From contig CM065804.1 in assembly GCA_033398695.1 (NCBI GenBank), forward strand, positions 36,471,501-36,535,500: a DNA stretch of 64,000 nt, read 5' to 3'. How positions within the stretch are numbered: position 1 is the stretch's first letter; every line of letters starts with the position of its first letter. The notes under the pieces were generated by a model that worked only from the letters and a program-made list of their open reading frames with translations, was not told the origin of the DNA and ran no database searches. Origin of the DNA: Orobanche coerulescens. Its lineage: Eukaryota > Streptophyta > Magnoliopsida > Lamiales > Orobanchaceae. The position numbers and the translations under genes are program-made. Positions 1 to 10,619 of the stretch are shown in pieces.

Positions 1-588
1 AAGGGTGTTGTCCTATATATAGAAAATGGTTATTAGCGCGCGCTACGGCTCTACCCTAGCGTGCGCTAACGGGCTTGCAGCCTACTGACTCTGACGTTAA
101 ACAGCGTTACGTGTGCTAAAATCAACAATTAGCGTACGTTAACAACTATTATTAGCGTGCGCTAATGGCTGAACGAAATTTCACTGACCTCATTGTACTA
201 GACTTAGTGTGCGCTAGCCTCATAACATTAGCGTGCGCTAAGCACCATTGACTCGACTTTTCCAAAAGCCGTCCAGATACATCCCGACATGTCCCGACCA
301 AAATACGCGGCTGATCTCACCTACCACCCTGTCTTAATAAAATTGACTACGTGTAGCGTGCGCTACAACTCATTCATAGCGTGCGCTAGCTAACTCAATT
401 AGCGCGCATTAATGCTAAGATGTTAGCGTGTGCTACAAGTGCACAAAAATGCAAGTATAAACAACATGCTTGAAATCATATGCTCAACAACACAGGATCA
501 TGAAATACGGAGGAAAATACTCAGATCAAAATGAAATAAATACAGTATCACGAGGTTCAAATACACATCAGAAATCTCGGGTATTACA
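1..588 (-). repeat. Element K 3' LTR (partial)
   Basis: This repeats 7222-7824 with small differences, including loss of about 20 bases near 105. On the minus strand it begins TGTAATACCC at 588. The TATA box (14-21) and the AGCGTGCGCT-type motif cluster (33-436) are both present. The rest of this LTR lies left of the window. Confidence 0.93.
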
Positions 589-612
589 TCATCTCTCCCT
601 AAAAAGAAGTTT
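589..612 (-). other. Element K polypurine tract
   Basis: Directly next to the 3' LTR start, the minus strand is purine-rich (CTTCTTTTTAGGGAGAGATG). It follows the GTTTCGGGACGAAAC block that is also seen before the 3' LTRs of E and C. This is the expected plus-strand primer site. Confidence 0.8.
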
Positions 613-623
613 CGTCCCGAAAC

Positions 624-1570
624 TTAAGATGAAAATAACTCCGGGTATCTAGTCTTCATACCATCCTCTGTTTCCCACATGGCCTCTTCAACTCCATGTC
701 GTGACCATTGCACTTTAACCAGGGATATTGCTTTATTCCTCAATTGTTTGATCCGACTCTCAAGTATCTTGATTGGTTTCTCCTCGAACGATCCATCATT
801 AGCCATCTCGATCTCGCCGAAATCAATGATATGACTGGGGTCTGGTACATACGTCCATAATTGGGATACATGAAACAAATTGTGAACATGACTCAGCGAT
901 GGCGGCAAGGCTAACCTGTATGCTAAATCCCCAACTCTCTCGAGGATCTCAAATGGTCCGATATATCTCGGACTCAGCTTTCCTTTCCTTCCAAAATGGA
1001 AAATTCCCCAGGTAGGAGAAACCTTCAACAGCACGTGATCCCCAATATCAAACTCCAACGGGCGACGGCGCACATCTGCATAAGACTTCTGTCGACTCTG
1101 GGCAGTCAACAGTCGTTCCCGAATTAGAGCTACCTTCTCTTGAGTCTGAACTATCAACTTTGGTTCCGTCCCAATCAAGTCAGAAGAATCATCCCAACAC
1201 AGGGGCGATCTACATCTTCTTCCGTATAACGCTTCAAACAGCATCTTAATGGAAGCATGCCAACTAGTATTGTAGGTGAATTCAATCAAGGGCAAATGAA
1301 CTTCCCAGTCAGTTGACCAGTCTAAGGCACAAGCTTTAAGCATGTCTTCTACTGTCTGAATAGTCCTTTCGGACTGACCGTCCGTCTAAGGATGATAATC
1401 CATACTAAAGTTCAGTTCGGCTCCCAAAGCCCTATGAACTGCCTTCCAAAAGTACGATACGAAGCGACCATCTCGATCCGAAATAATGGTCTTCGGTGTA
1501 CCATGCAATCGGACTATCTCTGAAATAAATACTCGCGCCAAGTTCTCGGGTCCCCAAGTGTCATTAATTC
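624..1570 (-). pseudogene. Element K integrase core, C-terminal domain and chromodomain-like tail (pol 3' end)
   Basis: From 1343 down to 624 a 239-codon open stretch encodes the C-terminal integrase region. It contains a GPY/F-type motif (YIGPFEILERVGDLAYRLAL) and the typical HNLFHVSQL segment. It ends in a chromodomain-like tail (VKVQWSRHGVEEAMWE, then YPELF), which in chromoviruses is thought to guide insertion into heterochromatin. Between 1344 and about 1540 the same frame still shows the integrase core with IISDRDGRF (second catalytic Asp) and TDGQSERT (catalytic Glu). An in-frame TAG replaces the usual Gln in YHPQTDGQ, and the frame differs from the upstream pol frame, so a frameshift lies near 1545-1570. 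Not functional. Confidence 0.9.
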
Positions 1571-2065
1571 CTAAGCCGACTTGGTTAGTCGATCAACTAC
1601 AACCCAAATCATGTTCATTCCCATCTTGGTTCTTGGCATATTGGTGATGAAATCCATCGATATATCCTCCCACTTCCCCTCACGGATCGGAAGTGGCTTC
1701 AACATTCCGGCAGGTCGCTGATGTTCAATCTTAACCTGCTGACAAGTCAAACACTTCAAAACATATTCTGCTACGTCCTTCTTCATATTTCCCCACCAGA
1801 AGTTTTGTTTTAGATCCTTATACATCTTACTGCTGCCCGGATGAATAGAATAGGGCGCGTTGTGAGCTTCTTTCAGAATTGTTTGTCTCAAAACATCATC
1901 ATCAGGAACGCAAAGTCGACTCTGAAATCTCAGAACTCCATCATCCTGCATTACAAATCCTGGGGCCTTTCCTTTGTTCACTTCGTCACATAATCTAAGA
2001 ATCAGAGAATCATCCAATTGCTTAGATTTGATTCCTTCCACCAACGACGAAGTTAGTTCCGTCAC
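1571..2065 (-). pseudogene. Element K integrase N-terminal zinc-binding domain and start of the catalytic core
   Basis: This 164-codon stretch carries the HHCC zinc-binding pattern: the His residues are in EAHNAPYSIHPG and the Cys pair in CLTCQQVK. The opening of the DDE core follows, with the first catalytic Asp in WEDISMDFITNMP. It ends at a stop (1571-1573) after the segment DRLTKSA, where pol normally continues. It lies in the same frame as all upstream pol and gag pieces of K. In a live element integrase inserts the cDNA into the chromosome; here it is broken. Confidence 0.9.
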
Positions 2066-2077
2066 ACACAGTTTCCC

Positions 2078-2494
2078 TTAGACTCCCTGCGACCACACTT
2101 CAATTCCTTCGCGGATCAGTTCTCGTTGAATGCTGGTTTGGGACGTGAGCGCTTCCAACACTCGAAGAGAAATAGGTTTACGGCTCAGTGCATCAGCTAC
2201 CACGTTCACTTTGCCTGGATGATAGAGGATTTCCAAATCGTAATCCTTGATCAATTCCAGCCACCTTCTCTGCCTCATGTTTAATTCCTTATGACTAAAA
2301 ATATACTTGAGGCTCTTATGATATGTAAAGATCTGACAATGAGTGCCGTATAAATAATGTCGCCAAATTTTTAGAGCAAAGTCTACAGCTGCTAACTACA
2401 GATCATGAGTCGGGTAATTAACTTCGTATGGTTTCAACTATCGAGAGGCATAGGAAATCACCCTATCCTTTTGCATCAATACACATCCCAGACC
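2078..2494 (-). pseudogene. Element K RNase H region
   Basis: Reading from 2494 the frame gives GLGCVLMQ, then a stop after YASR, a second stop inside THDLELAA (Glu codon lost), and then an open stretch from 2278 with [16 protein letters not shown]. The last block is the conserved C-terminus of gypsy RNase H, and the upstream catalytic Asp lies in VYSDASN at about 2500. The enzyme would degrade the RNA of the RNA-DNA hybrid during reverse transcription. At least three nonsense codons interrupt the domain. Confidence 0.85.
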
Positions 2495-3118
2495 CTAATT
2501 TGAAGCATCGCTATATACCATGAATCCATCAATCCCATCTGGTAACGCTAGTATAGGCGCTGTCGTCAGTCTCCTCTTAAGTTCATCAAATCTAGCCTGG
2601 CATTTCTCATTCCATACGAATCTCCGAGTCTTCTGCAACAGCTGAGTGAGCGGACGAGCAATTTTGGAAAATCCCTCTACAAAACGGCGATAATATCCAG
2701 CAAGTCCTAAGAAGCTTCGGACTTCTTTCACGTTATTAGGAGATTCCCATTCTAAGATTGCTTCGACTTTCTTAGGGTCCACCTGAACTCCGTCAGCTGA
2801 TATCACATGCCCAAGGAAGGTTACTTTCCTAAGCCAGAACTCGCATTTGGAAAGTTTCGCATAAATCTGTTCATTCCTCAAGGTGCTCAAAACAACACGC
2901 AAATGCTCGGCATGCTCATCGGGAACTTTTGAATAGATCAAGATGTCATCAATGATAACGACCACAAACTTATCTAGGTATTCTAAGAATACCCGATTTA
3001 TCAATTGCATAAATACCGCAGGATCATTGGTAAGTCCGAATGGCATTACCACAAATTCATAGTGTCCGTACCGAGATCTGAAAGCAGATTTCGGTATGTC
3101 CGATTCCCTAATTCTCAA
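2495..3118 (-). pseudogene. Element K reverse transcriptase, palm and thumb part
   Basis: The 207-codon stretch contains [18 protein letters not shown] and the catalytic pair in [12 protein letters not shown] (usually FIDD or YVDD in plant gypsy RT). The [10 protein letters not shown] and [12 protein letters not shown] blocks follow. It reaches the start of RNase H, ending at VYSDASN before a TAG. The upstream stop at 3125-3127 replaces the Tyr of the usual SGYHQLRI segment, so the RT is split in two. Confidence 0.92.
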
Positions 3119-3124
3119 CTGATG

Positions 3125-3706
3125 CTAACCTGATCGCAGATCGATCTTAGAGAATACTCTGGCCCCCTGCAGTTGGTCAAACAAGTCATCGATCCGAGGT
3201 ATAGGATACTTGTTCTTGATCGTCACCTTGTTTAGCTCACTGTAATAAATACATAATCGGAGGGATCCATCTTTATTCCGGACAAAGAGAACGGGCGCTC
3301 CCCAAGGAGAAACGCTAGGTTGAATGTAACCCTTCTGCAATAATTCCTCCAATTGCTTCTTTAGTTCATACATCTCGGTTGGCGCCATACGGTAGGGTGC
3401 TCTGGAAATAGGAGCGCCTCCAGGCTCTAATTCGATGTTGAACTCCACTTCTCTCCACGGAGGTAACCTAGGTAGTTCGTCAGGGAATACATCTGAGAAT
3501 TCGTTCACAACTGAAATAGATGAGAGCTCTACTCCTTCTTCTTTCTTCATGGCGTAGCACCAAAATCTGTGACATCCCTGCTTCAGTAATTTCACTACTT
3601 TCGTAGCTTTGATAAATTTTCCCGAGCTTCCCGGTCTCCATCCTTTGAATAAATGTTCAGATCCATCATCATCAATGATAGAAATGACTCTCTTTCGGTA
3701 ATTCAA
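3125..3706 (-). pseudogene. Element K reverse transcriptase, N-terminal part, with protease-RT linker
   Basis: This 193-codon stretch opens with the end of the protease-RT linker ([14 protein letters not shown]). It then shows the fingers motifs of gypsy [31 protein letters not shown], then [11 protein letters not shown] and [20 protein letters not shown]. The first palm Asp is in FSKIDLRSG. The usual CVDYR or CIDYR motif has become CIYYS, so a conserved residue is missing as well as the terminal stop. Confidence 0.9.
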
Positions 3707-3727
3707 AATAGCTCCATAACGGTTGAG

Positions 3728-4288
3728 CTAATCGTCTCCGAGAATTAAATCGTCACCATGGATGTCAACTACAATAAGATTCGATGTCCAATCTCTCCCT
3801 CCTATAGACACTGGAAAATCTCTAGTTTCTAGGGTTCCCACAATTCTCTCTCCGCTCGGCAAACCCACAAAATAAGGCTCACAATCAAATAAACACGAGA
3901 TTTTCAAACGATTAACACAGTTCAAAGATATGAAAGAATGTGTAGCTCCTGAATCGAATAAGACACTAACTGGTTGCAAAAGGATCTGAATCGTACCTGA
4001 TGCAACAACAGTGTTCTGATCGTCAGATTTCCACATCTCGTACAGGTGCGGAGGAACGGACCCAGCACTGGATGCCTCTCTCTTCCCGACATTCTGCTGT
4101 TGAAACCCACTCTGCTGCGTCTGGTTCACACTTATCTCCTTCGGAACTGGCGCTGGAGTGTGAGTACCAAAAGATCTAGTCACATTTCCACAAAAATTCG
4201 CACGGTGCCCTTCCTGCCCACATTCAAAACAAGTCACAGAAGGAACGGGACAATCACATCGAATATGCCCTGCTCGACCACAATTATA
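3728..4288 (-). pseudogene. Element K nucleocapsid zinc knuckles and aspartic protease
   Basis: Two CCHC knuckles are visible. The first, at about 4245-4288, has lost its first Cys to a TGA stop but keeps YNCGRAGHIRCDC. The second is intact (CFECGQEGHRANFC). After a Gln-rich linker comes the retroviral-type aspartic protease with the active-site motif LFDSGATHSFI and the later DLILGDD block. The protease ends at a TAG where gypsy elements usually have Trp (LGMDWL). Same frame as gag and pol, as in chromoviruses that make one polyprotein. Confidence 0.9.
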
Positions 4289-5210
4289 TCACTTCTTTGA
4301 TGCGTCCGAAACTGTTGATGTTGTCCAGAACTTCTTTCCACCTCGAGAAGGATGTGAAGGTTTCCTTGATGAATAAAATGAAGACTGGCCCTTGCGGGGC
4401 CCACCACTCTTGTTTTCCCCGAAGTTGCCGGACACTTTCTGCTTCTTTGCCTCCATCGATTTCTCCACCGCTGCCTCTTTCATCTCGTAGGCCAGCGCTT
4501 TGTCTTGATACTGTCGCAATGTAGTACACTCGAATCCGGACATGTACTGCTGAATCTACGGCTTCATCCGCATATCGAAATGAAAAATCTTCTCCGCCTC
4601 CGTCCTGACCAAGTGTCGCACACAAGTCAGCTGATGATTAAAAGTCTTGATTATGTCTGTCACAGATGCTTCCGAACTCTGCGGTGAGAAAAACTCTCGG
4701 ATTTTAGCCTCTCTGACTGGACGAGGACAATATTGTGCTTTCATCATTTGTTTGAATTCCATCGAGTCAGCATTATGATTCTCAGGTCGAATAGCTTCCC
4801 ACCATTCAAAAGCCTCTCCAGTCAGAAAATACTGGGCAATAGGAACTTTTCGGTCCGCGGGACAGTTAAGCCCCGCAAATATCTTTTCTAACTCCTTCAG
4901 CCAATGATCCCAAGTAAGTGCCTCAGCAGAACCGTCAAATTTTGGCGGGTGCAATTTGACCACCTCAGTAAGCCATATGTCTCCTCGATTATCCTCGTTA
5001 TGCTGCTGTCCCATTGCCGTGTGCATGCGGTCAACTACCTGAGTGAACTGGTTTATCTGAGCAACCACCTATTGAAGCACTCCTGGCATGTTGAGATTTG
5101 CGTCATTCGCTGATCCTTGTTGTCCTCCAGAATGGGAGTCGGTTCTGGGGTAGTCGCTGAATCCTCCTGTCTCACATTACCACGTCTGCGTCAACGTCCT
5201 CCCCTCAACA
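4289..5210 (-). pseudogene. Element K gag (capsid)
   Basis: The capsid core lies at 4556-5068 with HPPKFDGSAEALTWDHWLKE, YFLTGEAFEWWEAI and FKQMMKAQYCPRPVREAK, a typical Retrotrans_gag arrangement. The frame continues after one stop (4556-4558) into YMSGFECTTLRQYQDKALAY at 4289-4543. Upstream of 5068 a TAG follows NMPGVLQ, and the Gln/Gly-rich N-terminal part can be traced to about 5150. No intact ATG-to-capsid frame survives. Gag would form the virus-like particle in the cytoplasm. Confidence 0.88.
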
Positions 5211-5435
5211 TACTGTAAACACACTTACTCAAGATACAGGGCAAAATTTTTAAAAATAAAGCCCGTCAATATTCACAAAACAGAAATTAGGTACAACGGT
5301 AGTATAAGAGATTAGGAGACTTACAGCCACGGTCCACATGACGATGCTAGATGAACAGTGATGTTACGAACGACCCGTCAATCAAATAACGTAACAGACC
5401 CAAAAACCTGACTGTCAAGATATCCATGAATCTTA

Positions 5436-5447
5436 GCTCCGATACCA
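5436..5447 (-). other. Element K primer-binding site
   Basis: On the minus strand TGGTATCGGAGC lies five bases after the 5' LTR end. It matches the plant initiator-Met-tRNA primer type apart from one base (TGGTATCAGAGC is common). It fixes the element's orientation. The leader between this site and gag (about 5211-5435) shows no gene. Confidence 0.93.
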
Positions 5448-5937
5448 TATTCTGTAACACCCCGAGATATTCGGAATAACTACAGCGCCGTAAACCCTTT
5501 AAGTAAGGATTTACAAGGCTAATTTGAAGAAATGTAAATATAATACAACAGTGCCATAAAAGTTCAAAACACAAAACCGGTTTCAACAGATCAATTGAGT
5601 TCATTAATACAACCATCTCGAAATATTAATAAAACACACGTACTCGAGTAATGAAAATAATCCAAAAGACAAGTCACAATACTAATAAACATCACTGAGC
5701 CCCTTCGTCGTCACATCGGTACTGTGGCTGTTTTTCCGCTCCTCGGCTACCTGAACATCAAAACAAATGTCCACCCCCGAAGGGGTTAGCAAAACGATGC
5801 TAGTACAGGTATCATGTTTAAACAAATCGAATATGAAACAACAATGCATAACAAAATACATAACACGGACTTCCGCTACCGGAATCCAACAATGCGAATC
5901 CACAAGATTCCATTAACACAATATGGCTATTCCAATG

Positions 5938-6093
5938 ATCCAGCGCCCTCGGCATAGATCCCAAGATGGTCTCGTTGGACCAACACGAGGTGGAAAAACC
6001 CGTCTAATGATCGAGCGCCCTCAGCATAGATCCCAAGATGATCCCGTCGGACCAACACGAGGTGGACATCCGATCCAGTGCCCTCAGCATAGA
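5938..6093. repeat. Tandem repeat in K LTR, about 2.3 copies of a ~75-bp unit
   Basis: The block GCCCTCRGCATAGATC recurs at about 5945, 6020 and 6078. The full copies also share CAAGATGRTC and GGACCAACACGAGGTGGA. It is internal to the LTR and probably arose by slippage or unequal exchange. Confidence 0.85.
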
Positions 6094-7230
6094 TCGCACA
6101 ACATAAACAAACACAACTCATGCATACATATGTGCAAAATCGCTATATCCATCAACATGAACCAATAAACACTCGATAATGAATACCATACAATTCAACG
6201 AAATAAATCCCATGTTCAACAACATGAATAAACCACATGCATGCTCAAAATACCAACATTTAACAAATTACGATACTTGCCTTAGAATGGCTATAAGGGT
6301 TGTTACTACGAAGAAGAAATCTTCAACCAGCTCGAAGATCTCTCACTCGATCAATCTACCAGAACCCGAACCTTCAACGAATAATAACACTGGTATAACT
6401 AACGATTCCGGATAATCGGTTTAATCATCAAGAACATCAAAAAGAGCTGGATATACTCAAACATATGAGCTTACTACGCTGCCCTATATCAATTCGGATT
6501 GGATCAACATTAGGATACTAACCCGACAAAAACACGTAGTATCCTACCTAAGATCAAGTGTATTCTACAGTCGGATTCTTCAATACATCGTAGGATAATT
6601 CTTCTTACAATGATTCTAATCATGTTCTTCATTTATCCAAACCAATCAATAAATCGAAATTACTCCGTAGAACATCGCAAGAACTTGATTACTAGGTTCA
6701 CTTGAAACATCATCTTCATCTTCAAGAAAAATATCCTAAGTTCAATCCATTCAATGTCCCAATACGTATAATTCCATTATGTAATATATAAGAACTTGAT
6801 AATCTCCATAAAATGGCCATAATCGGTTTTGTAGCTTCAAGATTGTGCTTAGGAGTTCAAACACTACAAGGTTCAATGTTCTATACGATGAAGAAGTACT
6901 GAAACATCGAAAATGTCCTTCTAACAACATGATGTTCGACCACACACGAATTTAACTGACTAGATAATCTCAAAACATGTTCAAACCATCCTTAAGAATA
7001 CTTAATCCAGTTGGTGAAGAATCACCTACCTCAAAATAGTGAAGAACAAGGAGGAACTTGAAGAAATTCAACACTGAGAGCTTGAACACCAATCTCCAAT
7101 GGTCTAAAATCTTCAAACTCGAGCTAGGATGATGATATGAGAGGTTTAGGATGGAGAGAGTGACTCTATAAGTCTCAGAAATCGAGTAGGGGAAGTGGTG
7201 AAATCTGAAAAATGAAGTAGGGTGCTGTCC

Positions 7231-7670
7231 TATATATAGAAAATGGTTATTAGCGCGCGCTACGGCTCTACCCTAGCGTGCGCTAACGGGCTTGCAGCCT
7301 ACTGACTCTGACGGGTCTCAGCATAGCGTACGCTAAACAGCCTTACGTGCGCTAAAATCAACAATAAGCGTATGTTAACAACTATTATTACCGTGCGCTA
7401 ATGGCTGAATGAAAGTTCACTGACCTCACTGTACTAGACTTAGCGTGCGCTAGCCTCTTAACATTAGCGTGCGCTAAGCACCGTTGACTCGACTTTTCCA
7501 AAAGCCATCCAGATACATCTCGACATGTCCCGACCAAAATCCGCGGCTGATCTCACCTACCACCCTGTCTTAATCAAGTCGACTTCGTGTAGCGCGCGCT
7601 AAAACTCATTCGTAGCATGCGCTAGCTAACTCAATTAGCGCGCGTTAATGCTAAGATGTTAGCGTGCGCT
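7231..7670 (-). promoter_or_regulatory. K U3 promoter: TATA box and cluster of AGCGTGCGCT-type palindromes
   Basis: About a dozen copies of a 10-12 bp near-palindrome (TAGCGCGCGCTA, TAGCGTGCGCTA, TAGCGTACGCTA and decayed forms) are spread over 7250-7670. In the element's direction they end just upstream of TATATATAGGA (7231-7239). The position directly upstream of the TATA box suggests an enhancer-like function. That function is inferred, not shown. Confidence 0.7.
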
Positions 7671-7824
7671 ACAAGTGCACAAAAATGCAAGTATGAACAA
7701 CATACATGAAATCATACGCTCAACAACACAGGATTATGAAATACGGAGGAAAATACTCAGATCAAAATGAAATAAGTATAGTATCACGAGGTTCAAATAC
7801 ACATCAGAAATCTCGGGTATTACA

Positions 7825-8091
7825 CCGGCCACACGGGGAATCTTCCCCATCCTATGGTGGCCCATGTGCCGACAAACCCTATCTTCAGTCCATAACGTAT
7901 GTTAAGCTCATCATCTAGCGTACGTTATGACGTAGCTGCATGCATGAATTTGCAACTTCTTCCTAATATGATCATGACTGTTTCGAATACGAATACGGGA
8001 AAAATCACACTTCGATTATAGATACCACAAAGTTAAATAATACAAGGTTCAAATACAGATAAGAATACTCAACAATTATCCGGATATTACA
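7825..8091 (-). repeat. Fragment L: piece of another gypsy LTR
   Basis: The segment ends at 8091 with a minus-strand LTR start (TGTAATATCCGG). It contains two AACGTATGTT / AGCGTACGTT palindromes (about 7880-7930). It looks like the U3 end of a different LTR into which K inserted. No partner LTR is visible, and no gene is present. Confidence 0.6.
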
Positions 8092-8141
8092 CCCGTGACG
8101 GCTATGACGGATGACCAGATGTTTGTCAAGCTAGAAGGAAC
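8092..8141 (+). pseudogene. Element J remnant, left piece
   Basis: This short stretch ends with one copy of the GGAAC duplication that flanks element I. Joined across I, the plus frame MTDDQMFVKLEG stays open into TSESVPFGSQRSPLQ before a stop, so I may have landed in a former coding region. The family is not recognised. Confidence 0.45.
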
Positions 8142-9111
8142 TGTTGGAACATTTTGTTCCGCACATGTATTAATAATGTTTTGATGATTAAAGTTGCTAA
8201 ACAAAACAAAACAACGAAGAGGCGAAGCAAGGCATCGAAGAAATCGATGTCGCAAAAAGGTGTTCTGGACTAACATAACGTATGCAATGGACATCGCATA
8301 GCGTACGTATGTGGATGGCTATAACGTACGTAACAAGGGAATCTTAATGTACGTAAAATGAGTTCAAACCAGATGAACATTGGAGGAGTCAAAGTCAAAA
8401 AGGTGGCAACGGATATATGACGTCAGCAATGACGTATCCTATAACGTATGTAATGTTATAATGATAACGTACGTAAGAAGAGAAACGAATGCTACTGGAC
8501 TTAATCTAGAAGTTGGTAACGTATGTAGCATGTGAAGCCTAATGTACGTAATACGTCTTACGGACGTAATGGTGAAGAGATAGCGGCCGTAATGAAAGAT
8601 CAGATAGCTAACGTCTAGTTTGATGATGAAGGCTATAAATACCATGTCTATGGTACTGATTCAAAATAACTTCAAGCAAGAGATACATTGATCACTTATT
8701 CATATTGATATTATTGTTGTTGTAATATTGAGCTTATATTGTTAGTTTGAGTGTTTTTCAACATTATACACGAGAGGTAAAAGAAATGATACGATTGGAT
8801 TCGGTGTTATTAGGATCAAGGATCCGGCATTATTAGAATCGCAATCGCTATCTAGTGAGGTTTATCTAGTACCCATAGAAATCTAGAGAGGTTGATTCCT
8901 TGTCCTACGAAAAGGAAAATGGTTTAACTTGGACCGACACAAAGACAAGTACGAGTGGTTTATCACGGACCAATAAAAAACGTGATTGTAATACCAAGAG
9001 AGGACGTAGGCTCGTTTATAGTCGAACCTCTATAAATCCGTGCGTCATTTATTTTCCACACTTTATTTTATGCTTCCACAACACGGCGCATATTCCGATC
9101 TTGATCCAACA
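8142..9111 (+). repeat. Element I 5' LTR (970 bp)
   Basis: It pairs with 11154-12191. The 5' copy lacks about 65 bp (between GTGATTGTAA and TACCAAGAG) that the 3' copy keeps. U3 holds ACGTACGT-type motifs and a TATA box. No gene lies in the LTR. Confidence 0.93.
8272..8641 (+). promoter_or_regulatory. Element I U3 motif cluster and TATA box
   Basis: About eight AACGTACGTA-type near-palindromes (some decayed to AACGTATGTA or AATGTACGTA) lie at 8272-8560. A putative TATA box TATAAATA follows at 8634-8641. The 3' LTR repeats this at about 11284-11570 with TATAAAC at 11646. The same layout occurs in the gypsy LTRs of this window. Confidence 0.65.
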
Positions 9112-9112
9112 A

Positions 9113-9125
9113 TTAGTATCAGAGC
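9113..9125 (+). other. Element I primer-binding site
   Basis: TTAGTATCAGAGC follows the 5' LTR by one base. It resembles the Met-tRNA primer site TGGTATCAGAGC with changes at its first bases. Confidence 0.8.
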
Positions 9126-9168
9126 AGTACCTCCAATACACGGCTTAACATCCGAGGAGTCGATCCAA

Positions 9169-10619
9169 ATGGCATTTCAATTTGCTCCAGTCGAAGGCCT
9201 TGCTCTTAACCGACCACCATTTTTTGATGGCGCAAACTTCATGACATGGAAGAAAAAGATGTCAATATTCATTCGAGTGTATGACATAGAGATTTGGAAG
9301 ATCATTTGCCTTGTCCCGAAAGTTCCAATCAAACCTGACGGATCTCTTAAGAGTTTCAAAGAATATGACGATTCCGATTGGAAAAATGACCATCTAAATT
9401 ATAAGGCTACTCAACTCTTATATTGTGCCTTAAATCCGGAAGAGGTCAATCGAATCTCATCGTGTGAAAGTGCTACAGAGATATGGAAAATTCTTGAAAT
9501 CACACACGAAGGACTCAAGTCAAGGAGACGAAGATCAACATGCTTCTCCATGACTACGAGTTATTCATGATGAAAGGTGATGAGTCCATAACCAACATGC
9601 TCAACCGATTTTTGGTCATTACAAATGGACTTGCTTCATTCGGTAAACCATTATCTAGTAGTCAAAAAGTCAAGAAAATTTTATGATCACTACCTAGTGA
9701 ATGGGACGGTACAGTGACTGCGATTATGGAATCGAAAGATCTCAATACGCTTGATTTTAGCGCCCTCGTTGGTTCGCTAATTAATTATGAGATGGTGTTA
9801 AAATCACGAATTGTCAAGCCAAAGCCGAAGGAAAGATCGATATCCTTGAAGGCTAAGATGTCTAATAAGGAAGTAATCCCGGTTGAAGAAAGCGATGAAG
9901 AATCGGCATATTATGAGAAGAATATTAATAAGTTCCAAACCTTATTAAACCGGAGAAAGAAGTACATCTCGGGCGAATCTAAGAAATTCGAAAACTCTTG
10001 TCGATTATGTGGAAAACTAGGCCACTTTGCAAAGAATTGCCGAGCTATACCCAAGAAGGAGGTCCTCGTTGCAACATGGAGCGATGAAGACGAAGATGAT
10101 GATTTTATCAATCAAAATAATCTCGCTCTCATGGCCCGGAGTTCATTCGACGATAGCGACGTCGAAAGCCAAGTAAGTAATTCTCACAATGAATTATTTG
10201 AAGCATTTGAATTACTGCATACCGATTTCCAAAATGCTTTAAAAGAAATCAAATCCCTTCAAACTAAAAATAAATCATTGGAAAATAAGATTTTCAAAAT
10301 TCTTGAAAAAGGAAAATCTGTTGAGATCGATCATTCAAAATGTGTTGAAAACAAAAATATTTTAAATGATGATCTTGTTAAAGTTCAAACCGAACTCAAA
10401 AATTTAACGAAGAAATTTTCTCTCAAAAACGAGAAATTTGAAAATATGTTGTCGGTTCAAAAGTTTACTTTAAATAAACAAGGGTTGGGATTCACACCTC
10501 GTTCTAAAAACGAATCCCTAAATTTGAAAATACCCCGTTGCGAAAAATGTTTGAAAATTAGGCATCACATTTCTAACTGTAAAAGCCCACGTCGGACGAT
10601 TAAAATTAAAAAGATTTAG
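9169..10619 (+). pseudogene. Element I copia-type gag with two CCHC knuckles
   Basis: ATG at 9169 opens MAFQFAPVEG. The copia gag (UBN2-like) core follows with FDGANFMTWKKKM and YCALNPEEVNRISSC. A one-base frameshift near 9515 shifts into a frame with HDYELFMMKGDESI. A TGA at 9684-9686 interrupts KIL/SLPSEWDG, most simply a CGA Arg codon turned TGA. From 9714 the frame is open to 10619. It carries a first knuckle CRLCGKLGHFAKNC, an acidic then Lys-rich coiled-coil-like stretch, and a second knuckle CEKCLKIRHHISNC. After the stop, TLGWIPKN resembles the WVPK block that precedes protease in complete copia elements, but no pol follows. Confidence 0.88.

Larger units (their letters stand above)
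1..7824 (-). mobile_element. Element K: Ty3/gypsy chromovirus-type retrotransposon, decayed, left end outside window
   Basis: The element reads right to left. A full 5' LTR (5453-7824) is followed by a primer site, gag, protease, RT, RNase H, integrase with a chromodomain-like tail, a polypurine tract and the start of the 3' LTR (588 down to 1). The first 588 bases repeat the beginning of the 5' LTR. The chromodomain-like C-terminus and the Met-tRNA primer site fit the chromovirus branch, probably Tekay/Del-like. The coding region is one reading frame broken by many stops, so this copy is dead. The right flank is CCGGC; the matching TSD would lie outside the window. Confidence 0.93.
5453..7824 (-). 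repeat. Element K 5' LTR (2372 bp)
   Basis: On the minus strand it starts TGTAATACCC at 7824 and ends GGTGTTACA at 5453. U3 holds a motif cluster (7250-7670) and a TATA box (7231-7239). The downstream part holds a tandem repeat (5938-6093). No protein gene is present; the short open frames here are not credible. Confidence 0.93.

Noticed and set aside
7250..7670. CRISPR-like array of short palindromic repeats
   Set aside because: Spacing is irregular, repeats are 10-12 bp and degenerate, no cas gene exists, and the DNA is plant nuclear.
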